DNA from: Thysanoteuthis rhombus
Taxonomy: Eukaryota > Mollusca > Cephalopoda > Oegopsida > Thysanoteuthidae
Direction: 5' to 3'
Assembly: GCA_963457665.1 (NCBI GenBank)
Contig: OY735209.1
Span: forward strand, 4,809,581-4,873,580
DNA length: 64,000 nucleotides
The stretch's first letter is position 1. Each line of letters begins with the position of its first letter. The position numbers and the translations under genes were made by a program. Under the pieces are notes generated by a model that worked only from the letters and a program-made list of their open reading frames with translations, did no database searches and had not been told where the DNA came from. Shown here piece after piece: positions 12,764 to 23,621 of this stretch.

Positions 12764-14931
12764 CTGTAAATGAAAATGAATCTTCATTTAAAAAAACAAG
12801 AGACTCAACATTTGTTTCAAATTGTAAAAAGTTGGTGTTCCAATGAAGTGTAATATATAATTCATATTAAGTTATTAATCAGAAACAAAAAAATCAAATG
12901 GAATATAATTTGATTACAGGATTCTTTTTACTATTGTCCTAGTTTTATTTACCAGAAACAAAAGGACACTTCATTTTTGATTAAAAAAGTTAAAAAATTG
13001 TATACCCTCTGACATTCAACTAACTAAACATAATTGTGTCAAAGCTTTTATAACTAGGAAAAAAAATTGAACAAAACATAGGAAAAATAACCTTTCATCT
13101 TTACAATTTTTTAGTTACAGCAAAAGTCTAACAGATTGATTAAATAGGTTTTTATCAAAATTTATTTTTCTCAATTATGATAAATTGGTCATACTTTCAT
13201 GAGTTGATGTGTACGTAATAGAATAAAAATTTTCCCAACAGCCTCATAATGTTGCAAAAGACTGATTCTTGTTGGCTGCCAAATTTTTCCATTGTTTTGC
13301 ATTATTATCAAATTATTTTCTGAAAGATAACACCGGGAAGAAATGGGGAACTCATCAATGCTTTTGTGAGGGTTCTATTTGCAATATAACTATGATGCTT
13401 AACTGGACTACTACATTTTATCTGCCATACAAAAAGACGCAAAAGAAATAAGAAACTTTTATCAATGCTTTCACGGAGGTTCTATCTATTCACAATATAA
13501 CCATGATTCTAAACTGGACCATTACTTTCCATCTGTCATATAAAAACACTGTAGAGAAATGAGAAACTCTTATTAATGCTCATTTTATCAATTTAAAGAA
13601 ATTCATTCGGTAAAGATAAACAAGAAATATTCAATGTAAGGAAGCAAGGAGGAATAAGGTCTCAAATAAAGATTTTTACATCTGTTAATTTCTATTTAAG
13701 GCACAATAATAATTCTGGTCCAATCTATAGGAAGGCCTGTGAAAAAAATTGAAAAAGCAACTAAAGAATTAAGCTGGAAATAAGTAATCATAAAACTTAA
13801 TAATGATTTATAATTAAAAATTAAACTGTTTTAAAAGTTACTATTAAAATTTTTATAGGTAATTTCATCAAACACACCAATCATGTTCTTTATAGGGTTT
13901 GAGATTTAAAATCCATGTCATTTCATATCACCTATGAATCTGTGAGACAATTGCAATTCTATGAAACATAATTCGAACAAAATTGTCAATAAATATTACT
14001 TTTGGATGAAATGAAATAAAAAGCTGTTTATTTAAGGAGTGGAAATCTTTAAGCTATTATCACAAGTGAAAGATCAAAGTAGGATTGGACTGTTATCTTT
14101 GAACTGTACCTATTCTGGGGCAGGTTAAAAACCAGAGTAAACAAATAAAAAATACAGAAAGAAAATGAAAAACTACAACATGCAAATTAAAGACGACGAG
14201 CGAATCAGAAACTGTTGTGAGAAAATAGAAATCAAAGGCAAACAATTTGAAGAATACAGCAAGATATTTGAAAAATATAGTGTAAAAAATTAAATTACAT
14301 TTGCAGGGTCTTTATTGTTCATCCCCAACATGAAATCCAAACCCTAACTAAAATCCCCCAACATATTATTTCCAAAAATCTAACAAATTTCCAGACGGCT
14401 TTTAAGTCTAAAGGATTGAAATAATCTAAAATTGAAAGAAAACAAAATCTTCTTCAAGGAGGAATACATGGTAGAAAGAAACAAATCCTAATCCAGTCAG
14501 TTTTAATTGATTTGAATGAAACAAAAAGAATGTTAAACCTGCATTTCATAAGGTTTGATTGATTGAAGAGAAATAAAAAGAATGAGGCATAAGTTGTCTT
14601 ATCCTCATCTGTCTGCAACATTGTTTACCCAGATCATTAGATTTAAATCATTAGCTGTAAACGGGATTGGAAAAAATATAGAATAGAACCGGCTCAAATT
14701 TTTCATCAATCGCCTAACATAACTGCTTTCTCGAAACATCTTGAATCAATCTCAGCCAACAAGACGTACAATGTGATTAGTGAAGTCAAGTAGTAGAAAC
14801 ATAAATGTCTAATACACTCAACGTGAATGAAGATGACTGTCAAAACTGTCAAAGAATGCAAACAAGATGTTCAAGACGATCAGGTTAGGATTCGTTGAGA
14901 TACAAGTCATATTTGGTTACACATAATATCT

Positions 14932-15740
14932 TTGCAATACACAAAAAAGGAATTAGCAGAAGTAGTTAACTCTTCTGATCCTCGGTCATTCTCATGTAGC
15001 CTATCAGTAAAATCAAATAAGATCATGTGGGGAGAAGATGAGGATGAAGAAGCTATCAAGAATTTTGTTCAATCGACCTACAACATCTTAATTAGGAAGA
15101 AAAATATATTTAAACACCCTCCTGGTAAAAGTGAATTAGATTTCTAAATAGAATTATCCCCTTTATTTAACTTATTTGTCTACAAGACAAAATGGGAATG
15201 GCAAGCTATTTCACTTGTGCATATTTTCATACCAATCATGTTGCAAAAGTCAAGCACGGAACCAAAACCCGGAGAAAATGCAAAATATCTCAAATCAAAA
15301 TTGGATGATGGAAGAATGGCAACTTAAAATCCGAAACAAACGAAATACAAGAGAAATTGAAGAAGGAGAGATTGGCAAGAAAACAGGGATCAAAAGAGAA
15401 AACATTCCTCCGATTAATGAGGTTTAGAAAAGTTGGACAAGCAGCAAAATTCATAAACGATGACAATTCCATCAAACGAGTTGATCAACTAAATGAGGAG
15501 ACCAAAAATATTCTGCTGGAAGCGAGGGAGCAGGTGCAGAAAATTGACTTTCACGAACAGCAACACTGGCTCAATCTGTCATGTTAGAAGACATCACTGC
15601 TGACACAGTACGAAACATGAAGGGCTCTGGGGGGAGCATCATGGAGTCTGATACATGGAAAGATTTTCTTTATTCAAAAGCATTTGGAAAAGCAACTTTG
15701 CCTTTCCATAACAGAAGTGGCCAAAATGCACTGAAGATGT
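14932..15740 (+). pseudogene. Decayed LINE-like retrotransposon fragment (N-terminal part of an RT-containing ORF)
   Basis: Translation gives runs that resemble the region before the reverse transcriptase domain in a family of invertebrate non-LTR elements. Visible pieces are KWEWQAISLVHIFIPIMLQK (about 15190-15250), KVGQAAKFINDDNSIK (about 15430-15480) and EDITADTVRNMKGSGG (about 15590-15640). The pieces lie in order but in different frames. There is an in-frame stop at 15145-15147, a frameshift near 15.33-15.40 kb and another near 15.55 kb. No reverse transcriptase YxDD block was found downstream, so the copy is truncated. Family assignment is from memory of similar proteins, not from a search. 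It lies antisense within the probable intron of the 11-finger gene. Confidence 0.6.
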
Positions 15741-16639
15741 GAATCCGGGTGCATTCAACAGAAAAGCAGCTAGGTAGAACACCAAGCAGTTATTAGGTAC
15801 AAACAACATGGACGCTATTTTCACCAAAAAATCAATATTTGAGAAATTTCAAAATTTGGCAAAGATCAACATATTATTCAATATTAATAAAACTTTTGAT
15901 AATATATTGAAGGATAAATCTTAAATTTTCCTTTCCAAACATTGGAACTGAAGAATTTTTTTTTCTATATGATTCCTCCCTGGCCTTTTATCATTTCAAT
16001 ACGTTATTTAATTCATACATTGACACATATGATAGATAAATCCCTTGAAATATTGATTATGTTTACAGCACTGCTTGAACTAGGATTAATTGATAAAGAT
16101 AAAAAATTTTTCAAATATTAATTGAAAAAATTTTTCTCTTCCAGATTCTAATTAATCAAGTAAAACTAAAAATTGGCTAAGACGAAAATTTTACTTGATT
16201 TTCCAGTTTTTCAATTCTTAAAGATTCCCAGTTCGAGCAGTTCCTGAGCACTTTTGTAAATAAGGTAAACATGATTAATATCTTGAGGGATGTATCCGTC
16301 GGGTGAGTGAAAAAAAAAATCAGTGAAAATACCAATGTGAATAAAATTAATCATCAAAATAATAAAATGCAGGGTAGGAATCATCTGGAAAGAAAAAAAA
16401 AATTCAGATACTTGGAATGGGAAATTATTTTTTTTCAATTTGTCCTTTAAAAAACAAGTATCGAAAATATAGTTAGAGTTTATCAATGTCTTTACATAGG
16501 ATTTTACTACAGAAGTCGAAATGTCACAGAGTAAATAAAAACAATTCATTCAGCAAAAATGAAATTCACATCGTCGATTTGAATTGAAAAGATGAATAAG
16601 ACAAATAAAATTGGTCTTTGAAAAAGTGTAACAGTCAAT

Positions 16640-16808
16640 GAAGGATTCAACAATTGTAGAAATTTTTTTTATTTTCAATAAAAGATCAAATATTTTTGCA
16701 GATTCAAAATTATTTCACTTTAATTCTTTTGGGTGGAAAAATGTCTCCTTTTTAAATAATAAGTATTTTTATTTGTAAATAAAGAAAATAAGAGAACGTT
16801 ATACTTAC
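16640..16808 (-). other. Conserved intron start downstream of the first exon (paralog 1)
   Basis: On the minus strand, directly after the donor, an ACAAATAAAAATACTTATT segment, AGACATTTTT, CACCCAAAAGAATT and AATCTGC(A/G)AAAATATTT appear in the same order as after the 43.54 kb donor and, more diverged, the 31.86 kb donor. The homology of the paralogs therefore extends into the intron. It could reflect common descent only, or intronic regulatory sequence. Confidence 0.5.
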
Positions 16809-17110
16809 TTCTTTCTCTTTTCTTTCGTCTGATTTCTCTTCTTTAGGGAAATGCAACATAAGAGAGAGAGAAGAGAAGAAACTTTCAATTTAAAAAAACT
16901 AAAATGTTTTCTGGTTGCATCTTAGTTAAAAACAACCATCGTTTGCGATAGGTGCAAAATGTTTCACAGAGAGTGGAAGTAATGGGAGCTAATTCTTGGG
17001 GAATCAAGGGAGGTAATCAATGCAAAGTCAAGGGAGATAATTGATAGAAAATATCAAGATGGAATCAAGAAACTCATCAAAAATAATTTGACAATTGTGA
17101 CCTTATCTGT
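16809..17110 (-). promoter_or_regulatory. First-exon and promoter-proximal block of paralog 1
   Basis: The minus strand matches blocks at 31.68-31.86 kb and 43.30-43.54 kb. In order it has copies of an ATTATCTCCCTT-type motif, a conserved CAACCAGAAAACATTTTAGTT segment, CATTTCCCTAA(A/G)GAAGAG, AATCAGACGAAAGAAAAG, and a splice donor GTAAGTAT ending the exon at 16809. An ATG in this exon does not join in frame to the finger exon, so it is probably non-coding. Three motif copies (plus-strand spans 16982-16993, 17006-17017 and 17030-17041) are spaced exactly 24 bp apart. The transcription start is not known. Confidence 0.6.
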
Positions 17111-17854
17111 TTCAAAATTACTACCTCCCCAGGAGCCGAGTGACAGCTGCTTATGGCGAATTTAAAGTACAAGAAGTTGATGACAATTTCAATATTTTTC
17201 CACTTTTTGAAATTAAAATAACTGAAGGACTTGTTAATGAACCAGAAAACCGAAACACATCATCTAAATGTGGTATATCTGCTACATTTACATCTACTGT
17301 CCCATTGTAAATAATGAGAAATTTCTTACCTCAACCGGAAATTACATTCAGGGACTTGAATCTGAATTAAAAAAACACCAACCTTATTACTAAATTCTGA
17401 CCCTGAAAATATCAATATGTTTTGTGACTCATTTAAAATTTCTGACATTATTGCAATGTCGTGAGTAAATTATCAATGGTCCAAATATTCTCATCTACTC
17501 CAATTATTCCCAGTAAGTTATGCATATATGTTTATGAGAAATGGATATATTTAGTCCAAGAGTATAAACTATAAATCATGTTATATTTTATAAAAACTCA
17601 TCAGAAATGATTTCCCTTCATTATACGGTTAATATATCACTCAAATTAGATAATGTAAATAGAATAAACAATTGAAGATAATGAGGCTGCTGCAGAAAAT
17701 GAACCTGTCACCGATTGATAGCCGCTTCAACATAGCGATGCACTTAACTGGTAATGCAAAGGCCAAATAACAGCTATCAACCAAATTCTTATCTCATTTA
17801 TTCTTGGTCTTTTTAGTCTTTGTCGATGTGATGGAATGTATTTGAGAAATGGAC

Positions 17855-17865
17855 ATATACATATG

Positions 17866-17937
<72 letters not shown>

Positions 17938-17946
17938 CATATACAT
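17855..17946. repeat. (TA)n microsatellite
   Basis: Almost pure AT alternation from about 17875 to 17932, with GTAT interruptions at both ends. Confidence 0.95.
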
Positions 17947-18179
17947 GAATTGCATGAATATTAATTCAGCCTTTAGGGTTACTCTTCACCAAATAAATGA
18001 CTGAGTGAGTCTATTATTTATTGTTTCTTTTTTCTATTTTTTACATTACTTTTCCATTTTCATTTTGTAATAAAACTTGCTAACGACAGAATGGTCTTCA
18101 GTGTGATTAATTGACAGAAGCAAAATAATTTTTGATTGTAAAAAGTTCTATCCAAACTAAGGACAATTAACTTTATGGT

Positions 18180-18360
18180 TAAATGGTTTATTCTGTTTCC
18201 TACACAGCATCTATCTATATAATAATCAGTATGACTTTTTTCATTTCTCTCTCCATAACATTGGACTCTTCCTCTTTCGTAATTATCATCTATCTTCATA
18301 ATGATCAATGTGACATTTTTGTTTTTCTGTCCATAATATGGAATATCGCCTATTTCTACA
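18180..18360 (+). repeat. Tandem units of about 80 bp (CATAACATTGGACTCTTCCTC family)
   Basis: About two and a half units, each with CCATAA.AT(T)GGA, CTTCCTCTTTC, ATTATCATCTATC and ATGATCAATGTGAC. The same unit occurs inverted at 30.69-30.81 kb and in both orientations at 42.1-42.4 kb. Confidence 0.65.
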
Positions 18361-18361
18361 A

Positions 18362-18366
<5 letters not shown>

Positions 18367-18416
<50 letters not shown>
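18367..18416. repeat. (TA)n microsatellite
   Basis: AT alternation with one AAAT interruption, directly after the 80-bp units. Confidence 0.95.
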
Positions 18417-19448
18417 GCAGTTCAGAGGTAGCTGCCACTTTTTGTGATCAATTTAGGATATGGTCTTTTGTATAAAAGTCACTGGCTGATAACATCAAGG
18501 ATAAAAAAATTGGAACCATCTATTCATTTTTATGAATAACTTTACATTGTAAAAAATCAATTTGATTATTATGAATATTTTTATTATTTCCAAATCATCC
18601 TGAATAAAGTGTTTTGGACTATCTGATATTGATAATAATAACCATCTGATAACATAAACGATAATTACATTTTACGGCTTCCCCCATATTTGTAGGTCCT
18701 GTGAAATGCATGCATTTAATGAAGAAAAGTACATTTATTTTACATAACAAATATTTATTTTTCAATATAATCTCCTCTCTTGGCAATGCACTTAATTCAG
18801 TGGTGAATATTAATAATATAGATCAAACATTAGATCTCTGTAGACTTATAGATGTTCAAATAATTATATAGTAGTACCACATTTTAGCCAATGTTTTTTT
18901 TATCCTTCCTCAGATGTTAAAGTCATCAAGTACGGTTTTTTTTTGCCTTTAATCTCTCATAGATATTTAGCATAATCCTTGTCAATAACGACAGGATTAT
19001 GTATGTATGTATGTATAAATTATACAAATATTTTTAGCATATATCTATTGCAAAAACAAAACAAAATTAAAAAAAGTATAACTCAAACAAAATGTTTTCT
19101 TTTATTGATTTTTGACAACTCCTCATATTTTCTGGTTTTTAATTTGAAATAAATAGCGCAGAAGAATTAGATAAAAAACAAAACTGATGCTTGTTTATTA
19201 GCAATAGTAGTAATAGTAGTGATATTACCAGCAGCCAACTCTCAGCAAACACATACACAGCAGGACCTTGGTCCATTTTATGTCTTTGTGTACAGCAAAC
19301 CACTTTCCTCTATTGCTATTTGCTTTAGTATGATAGAAAACCATCAAAGTGACAAGTCCTTTTATATCATAAGATTCCAGATCTGGGCATCAGAGATCCT
19401 TAAAAGGTGCATTAGGAACTATTTTCCTTTGAAGATTCTCTCCTGCAA

Positions 19449-19814
19449 TCACATTTTAGCCAATGTGTTCTTCATCCTTCCCCATGAGTATAAGTCATCC
19501 AGTAGGGTTTTATTTTCTTCAATTTCATCTAGATAATTCAAGATCTGAGTATCAAAGATCCTTACAAGTGGTAATAACCTATGAATCAGTCTGGAAAAAT
19601 CTGGATCCATTATCCAAAGAAATTGATATTTTTTTCTTTCATTATATAATTCAGACACTGATATCATTTTTCCAGTTATGGAAGACCCTCATGGTCACGT
19701 TTTGTTACACCAAGCATAGTTGCCCAAATAACATTGAACTTTAAACTAAGTTTGCTTATGAAGCCATCACCTATAAACCTAAGAACTGTCAAATTACCTC
19801 AGAACTTTTTTCTG
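19449..19814 (-). repeat. Repeat tail adjoining the mariner remnant, copy 1
   Basis: Collinear, in inverted orientation, with 39130-39530. Shared landmarks are TTCTTAGGTTTATAGG(T/C)GATGGCTTCATA, AGGGTCTTCCATAACTGG and ACCCTACTGGATGACTTATA. A short minus-strand frame lies in it, but the second copy is full of stops, so coding is unlikely. Confidence 0.65.
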
Positions 19815-20125
19815 CACTCTTCCAGGATAATGAAACTTTTCATCAAAAAATTCTATAAAGACCAGCAGAAATGGTTATCAGAAAGTCCAAAATCTGCTGA
19901 ATATGGTTGAGGAGTGAATACTTTCCAACAGAACTGTATTAATTCTCGAATGGCCACCAAAGAAATATGCAACTTAAAAGTTTTACAACCTCTCTTTTAA
20001 CAAATTCTGAAATTATTGTCTTGTAATCGGGAAAAATACTTGTCCAAATCAATCATTTGGTTCTGAAAAACCTCATAATAAACGACTTCCTTCCAATACT
20101 GCTAAATATAAATCGTCATCTTTGT
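19815..20125 (-). pseudogene. Mariner-type transposase remnant
   Basis: Minus-strand translation gives YWKEVVYYEVFQNQMIDLDK, which fits the mariner/SETMAR region W(D)xKGVVYYEL, and then PQPYSADFGLSDNHFCWSL followed by NFL. The latter fits the family HPPYSPDLAPSDYHLF motif around the third catalytic Asp. Internal stops and at least one frameshift break it. The sequence downstream on the minus strand (19449-19815) is shared with 39.18-39.53 kb. Family call from motif knowledge; inactive. Confidence 0.65.
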
Positions 20126-21500
20126 ATGAAGACTGGCCCTCACAATTCTTTCAAAATGGAATATTTTAGCAACATTCAAGTAGAAAATCTCACATAAAAA
20201 CCCAACTGGACCATATTTCTACGTGCATGACATACACTAAAGCAACCAACATAGTCTACATAATTCACAACAATCAAACAAAAATTAGAAATTCACACAA
20301 CCAATCTATTACTAAAATTTCAATTTGATTCGATCAAAACAAGGATGCCACCATCAGAATTTAATATAATTTAACAAAAACAAGGATGGAATGTAGAATT
20401 CAGACCCCTTTAACAGTATAGAAATAATATTGCAGAGAAATAGTATCACAAAATTGAAAAGCTTAAATCAAAAGAATTGTGTAATAGAATGAATCATTCT
20501 TATTTTTTTCAAAACTTCCATGCTTTTTTTCTTCATTTTAAAATTCAATTTCTTATAATCCTTCAAACTTCATTTATTGGTAATATTCTTCACCAGCTGC
20601 GTCAGTTGTGAGAAAAATTATTTTTACTCATTCTAAACAGTCGAACACTAGAACAAATGAGTTGCTTATTTAAAAACTATTGAGAATTAATCGTGTATTT
20701 GTGTTGAAATGTCCAAATATAGACTTTTTCAGGGTCAAAATAATTTACCCTGCTACCATGCAGTAGACATACATAGGAATCTAATTTCTGCTGGTATTCT
20801 ATAGGATTAAGGGCATGGGTAGCCATGTGGGTGCCCTAAGCATAATTACTTTGTAGTGTCTTTACCCAAGAAGAACACACAAATGAGGTCTTTGGACCAA
20901 AGACATTTATTTCACAAATTTTGCAAAGACAATAAGATAATTCAATGAAATAAACAAAAGAAAAATATACTACTAAAAAGTAATATAAAATGAAATAAAT
21001 GTACACAAAATAAATATATACAATTAAGAAAACAGAACTATACAATTAGTCACACACAAATAAACGGAGGGAAAGTAATTAACTCAACAAAATCTATTAA
21101 GATTGAGATGTTCAAGTATACAGGCATTTTTTGGCCCCTGAAATCTGTACTTTATTGAACTGTTTAACAAAGCGCAATTGAAGCCAGAAATTGAAGTTTT
21201 AGCTCTCACTGAGATAAAAATGATTTTAAAAACCAATAAACAATTTGCTATACAATGAAAGGAACACAACAAATATATGAACATATCAGCACATAGTTAT
21301 TATCCAGAGACAATTAGCTACTGAGTCCCTTAACAGCCTCTGTTCCTAACAGTGGATAGAGCCCTAGCAAACAGACAAGTACAAATCTAGGAGAGAATAG
21401 CAGAAAAATGCAGATTAGATATAGACCAATCATATAATGCATGAGAAAACTTGATCTTTTTTTTAGCTATTTCCATCACTGGCTCCAATGTGCTGGGTAC
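20126..21500. other. No supported gene; repeat fragments
   Basis: Holds an inverted piece of the GTGGCATCCTTGTTTTGAT repeat near 20310-20350 and a plus-orientation copy of the ACAAATGAGT ... TCTATAGGATTA repeat at 20620-20810. The rest is featureless AT-rich sequence. Confidence 0.4.
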
Positions 21501-21895
21501 AGACTTTGGAGGCACATGTCAGTATTTCCTGGCAAAATCTGCATTGATGTTGATGACAGCAAGACCACTTAAATGGTCCCCTGCCATTGATGAATACAGG
21601 TAGGTTTTTACGAGTTTGAGTTTTGAAAAACTTTGTGGTAAATGGGGAAATCAAGTCAATCCAATCCTCAGAGCAATCCAGAGATTTGGGTAGAGTTCAT
21701 GGAGTTAGTTTTCATTCAGGAATGTCAGCATCTCCAGGGCAGTTGTCTGTGGTGATAGGTACGGCAGGTTCATAATTTTCCGTGTTACCTTATGTCCATC
21801 AACATCATTTCTTCCCTTGGCAGTCAGCGTCTTCCTCATTTCGGTGCGATGTTTTTGTAATTCCTCCATGGGCATTCCTGAACAGCACTCCAAAT
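21500..21895 (-). pseudogene. hAT-type transposase C-terminal remnant (dimerisation domain)
   Basis: The minus strand encodes YPNLWIALRIGLT, then, after a stop and in the same frame, SFSKLKLVKTYLYSSM and LSGLAVININADFARKY. This corresponds to the hAT dimerisation region (RSFSKLKLIKTYLRSTM...RLxxLAxLSIE). Upstream, in an adjacent frame, is ECCSGMPMEELQKHRTEMRK with LPYLSPQTTALEML. Stops within the domain and frame changes show it is dead. Weaker related sequence may extend to about 22.6 kb. Call from motif memory, no search. Confidence 0.6.
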
Positions 21896-23621
21896 GTATC
21901 CATGATCAGATTAAGTGTCTCAAACATCTTTTGAATTGACATCTAAGTTGCGTCAACGACACGTTGAAAAATGATACTTCAAGTCTCATCAGTGATTGAT
22001 ACTTCAAGGGCATCAGTGATTGGCCCATCTGCTGCTTCAAACTGGCTTTTTGTGCTCCTGAACCCTTTCTTCTCTACCTCTGGTTCTATGTTCATGGTGT
22101 CACAAAAGATCTTGACACAGCCTAAGCAAACCCAGAGTGTCTATATTTGGAGATGGAAGTTTTGGCAGTCTCAATGTGTACTGTATTTGACCGACTGAGG
22201 CAGCTAGTTCATCGGGTTTGTAATTGTAAGAATGTCACCCAATACGAAAGAGCTTAACAAGAATCTGATGAGGCCACTTCTTCTGCTCGGCTTTGAACCT
22301 CTACTTCAGCAATTGGATCACTCAGACTCACACCCTGCCTAGCCTCCCTGAGAGTTTCTCTTCTGACTTTGATCTGGTTTCTGACAGCTGTAACACTCTG
22401 AAATGTCCCTCACCACCGAACTAAGGATTGGTGCTGGGATGTGGAGTGGTACCAGGCAGCAGAGCATGTGCAACGAGGCTGCGAGAAAATATGATTTGGT
22501 GATAGAATAAAAACAAAATAATTTCCTAGGATGCAGATATCAAATTTGTTAGATACTTTCACTTTTGATTTAAAGGAGGGTTTCTTAGTCACTTATCAGT
22601 GATTTATAGTTGACTTTTGCCCTACAGTGCAATCATGAAAAAATACAATGATCAATATTGAAGCGGTTCGTGATGCAAAGAAAGATTTGGAGAACACTGG
22701 TTTAGACAAAGTGAATGGTTGACAATAAAAATGAATTAAAAAAAACTTTATAGATAAATTTAACTATTTTGAATTAGGAAAATTTTCTATGATTTTCATC
22801 TGTTACTTAAAGACCTGTGACTTTATGTCCAGCATTCTGTAAGTCAACCAAGGAGAATCATCAAATCAAATAGAAAAAAGAGTAAACAAAGAAGAAAATA
22901 AAAGTAAAAAGACGTAATAATTTTTATTTGTTTGATAGGTGCCAGCAGTCTTTTTTTTTTACACTGCCCCCGCCGATTCCTTTTGCCTCTTCTGGGCTAT
23001 TTCCCTTAATTGTTGCTGTTTCCACCGTACGTTATGTGTTGTGTGACCTTAGAGCAGGCGGGTGTAATTTAGTTACCAGCACAATCCATGGGTAAAACAG
23101 ATGGCACTGGGTATACAATGAGAGGAATGGGGACACCAAAATTTCATTATTTCAAAAAATTATGTGTCTTGTATTACCTTGCTTGATTGTCCAATATTAT
23201 AATCATGAAATTGTTAAGCTGTAATAATAAAACGAGACTCTATTGTCAATGGAATAGAAAACAATTACCTCAAGTTCAAAGGGGATTAACTCTGATCAGA
23301 AGTTATTCATATTCATAATAACTTCAATTTTTTCATATTGATTCAAGATTTAAAAACCCCCTGAAAAACAGATTTAGAGAATTGATTTTGATGAACACAA
23401 TATAAAGGTGCTTTGTATATAATGTCAAGATAATCAATGATCATACTTCAAGTGATGATATTAATGAAAATAATTATGACATTTTTTAATCATTTTACTT
23501 TCTGCCAATAAAGAGACATACATGTCAATGTTATCATAGAATCCTGAAATTGAATGGGCTGCATATATATTTCATAAAGGAACCATATTGATATAAGCAA
23601 ACATCACACATTGAATACAAA
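21896..23621. other. Possible extension of the hAT remnant; otherwise no supported gene
   Basis: 21.9-22.5 kb is less AT-rich than its surroundings, as is the hAT remnant beside it, and may be the decayed middle of that transposon. A second GC-richer patch at 22.94-23.05 kb encodes, on the minus strand, a QQQLREIAQKRQKESAGAV run that could be a transposase N-terminus, but this is weak. 23.2-23.6 kb is the 3' flank of paralog 2. Confidence 0.3.

Larger units (their letters stand above)
12764..16808 (-). other. Probable intron of paralog 1
   Basis: Lies between the first-exon donor (GTAAGTAT on the minus strand at 16801-16808) and the finger-exon acceptor at 12764. It contains no host coding region that I can support. 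It does contain a decayed LINE-like element on the plus strand at 14.9-15.7 kb. Parts at 12.95-13.3 and 13.86-14.35 kb match the flank of the 24 kb paralog at 25.1-25.5 and 27.5-27.9 kb, so the introns descend from a common ancestor. A 12-bp perfect inverted repeat (AATCAAGTAAAA and its complement) lies at about 16155-16201. Confidence 0.55.
17111..19440. other. No supported gene; microsatellites and dispersed repeats
   Basis: Upstream region of paralog 1. It contains a dispersed repeat at 17600-17700 that recurs at 56375-56460 (TCATTATA.GGTTAA.AT.TCA), a tandem unit of about 80 bp at 18180-18360, two (TA)n tracts and a small palindrome (CATAATCCTTGTC ... GACAGGATTATG) at 18971-19002. Confidence 0.45.

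Noticed and set aside
18367..18416. Tandem repeats considered as a CRISPR array
   Set aside because: Simple TA microsatellite in a eukaryotic genome, with no repeat-spacer structure anywhere in the window.
19463..19744. 93-residue plus-strand frame opposite the mariner-associated repeat
   Set aside because: Lies in a repeat whose second copy (39.13-39.53 kb) is interrupted; no domain.
21896..22600. Host gene in the less AT-rich stretch
   Set aside because: Short broken frames next to a clear hAT remnant; decayed transposon sequence is the simpler explanation.
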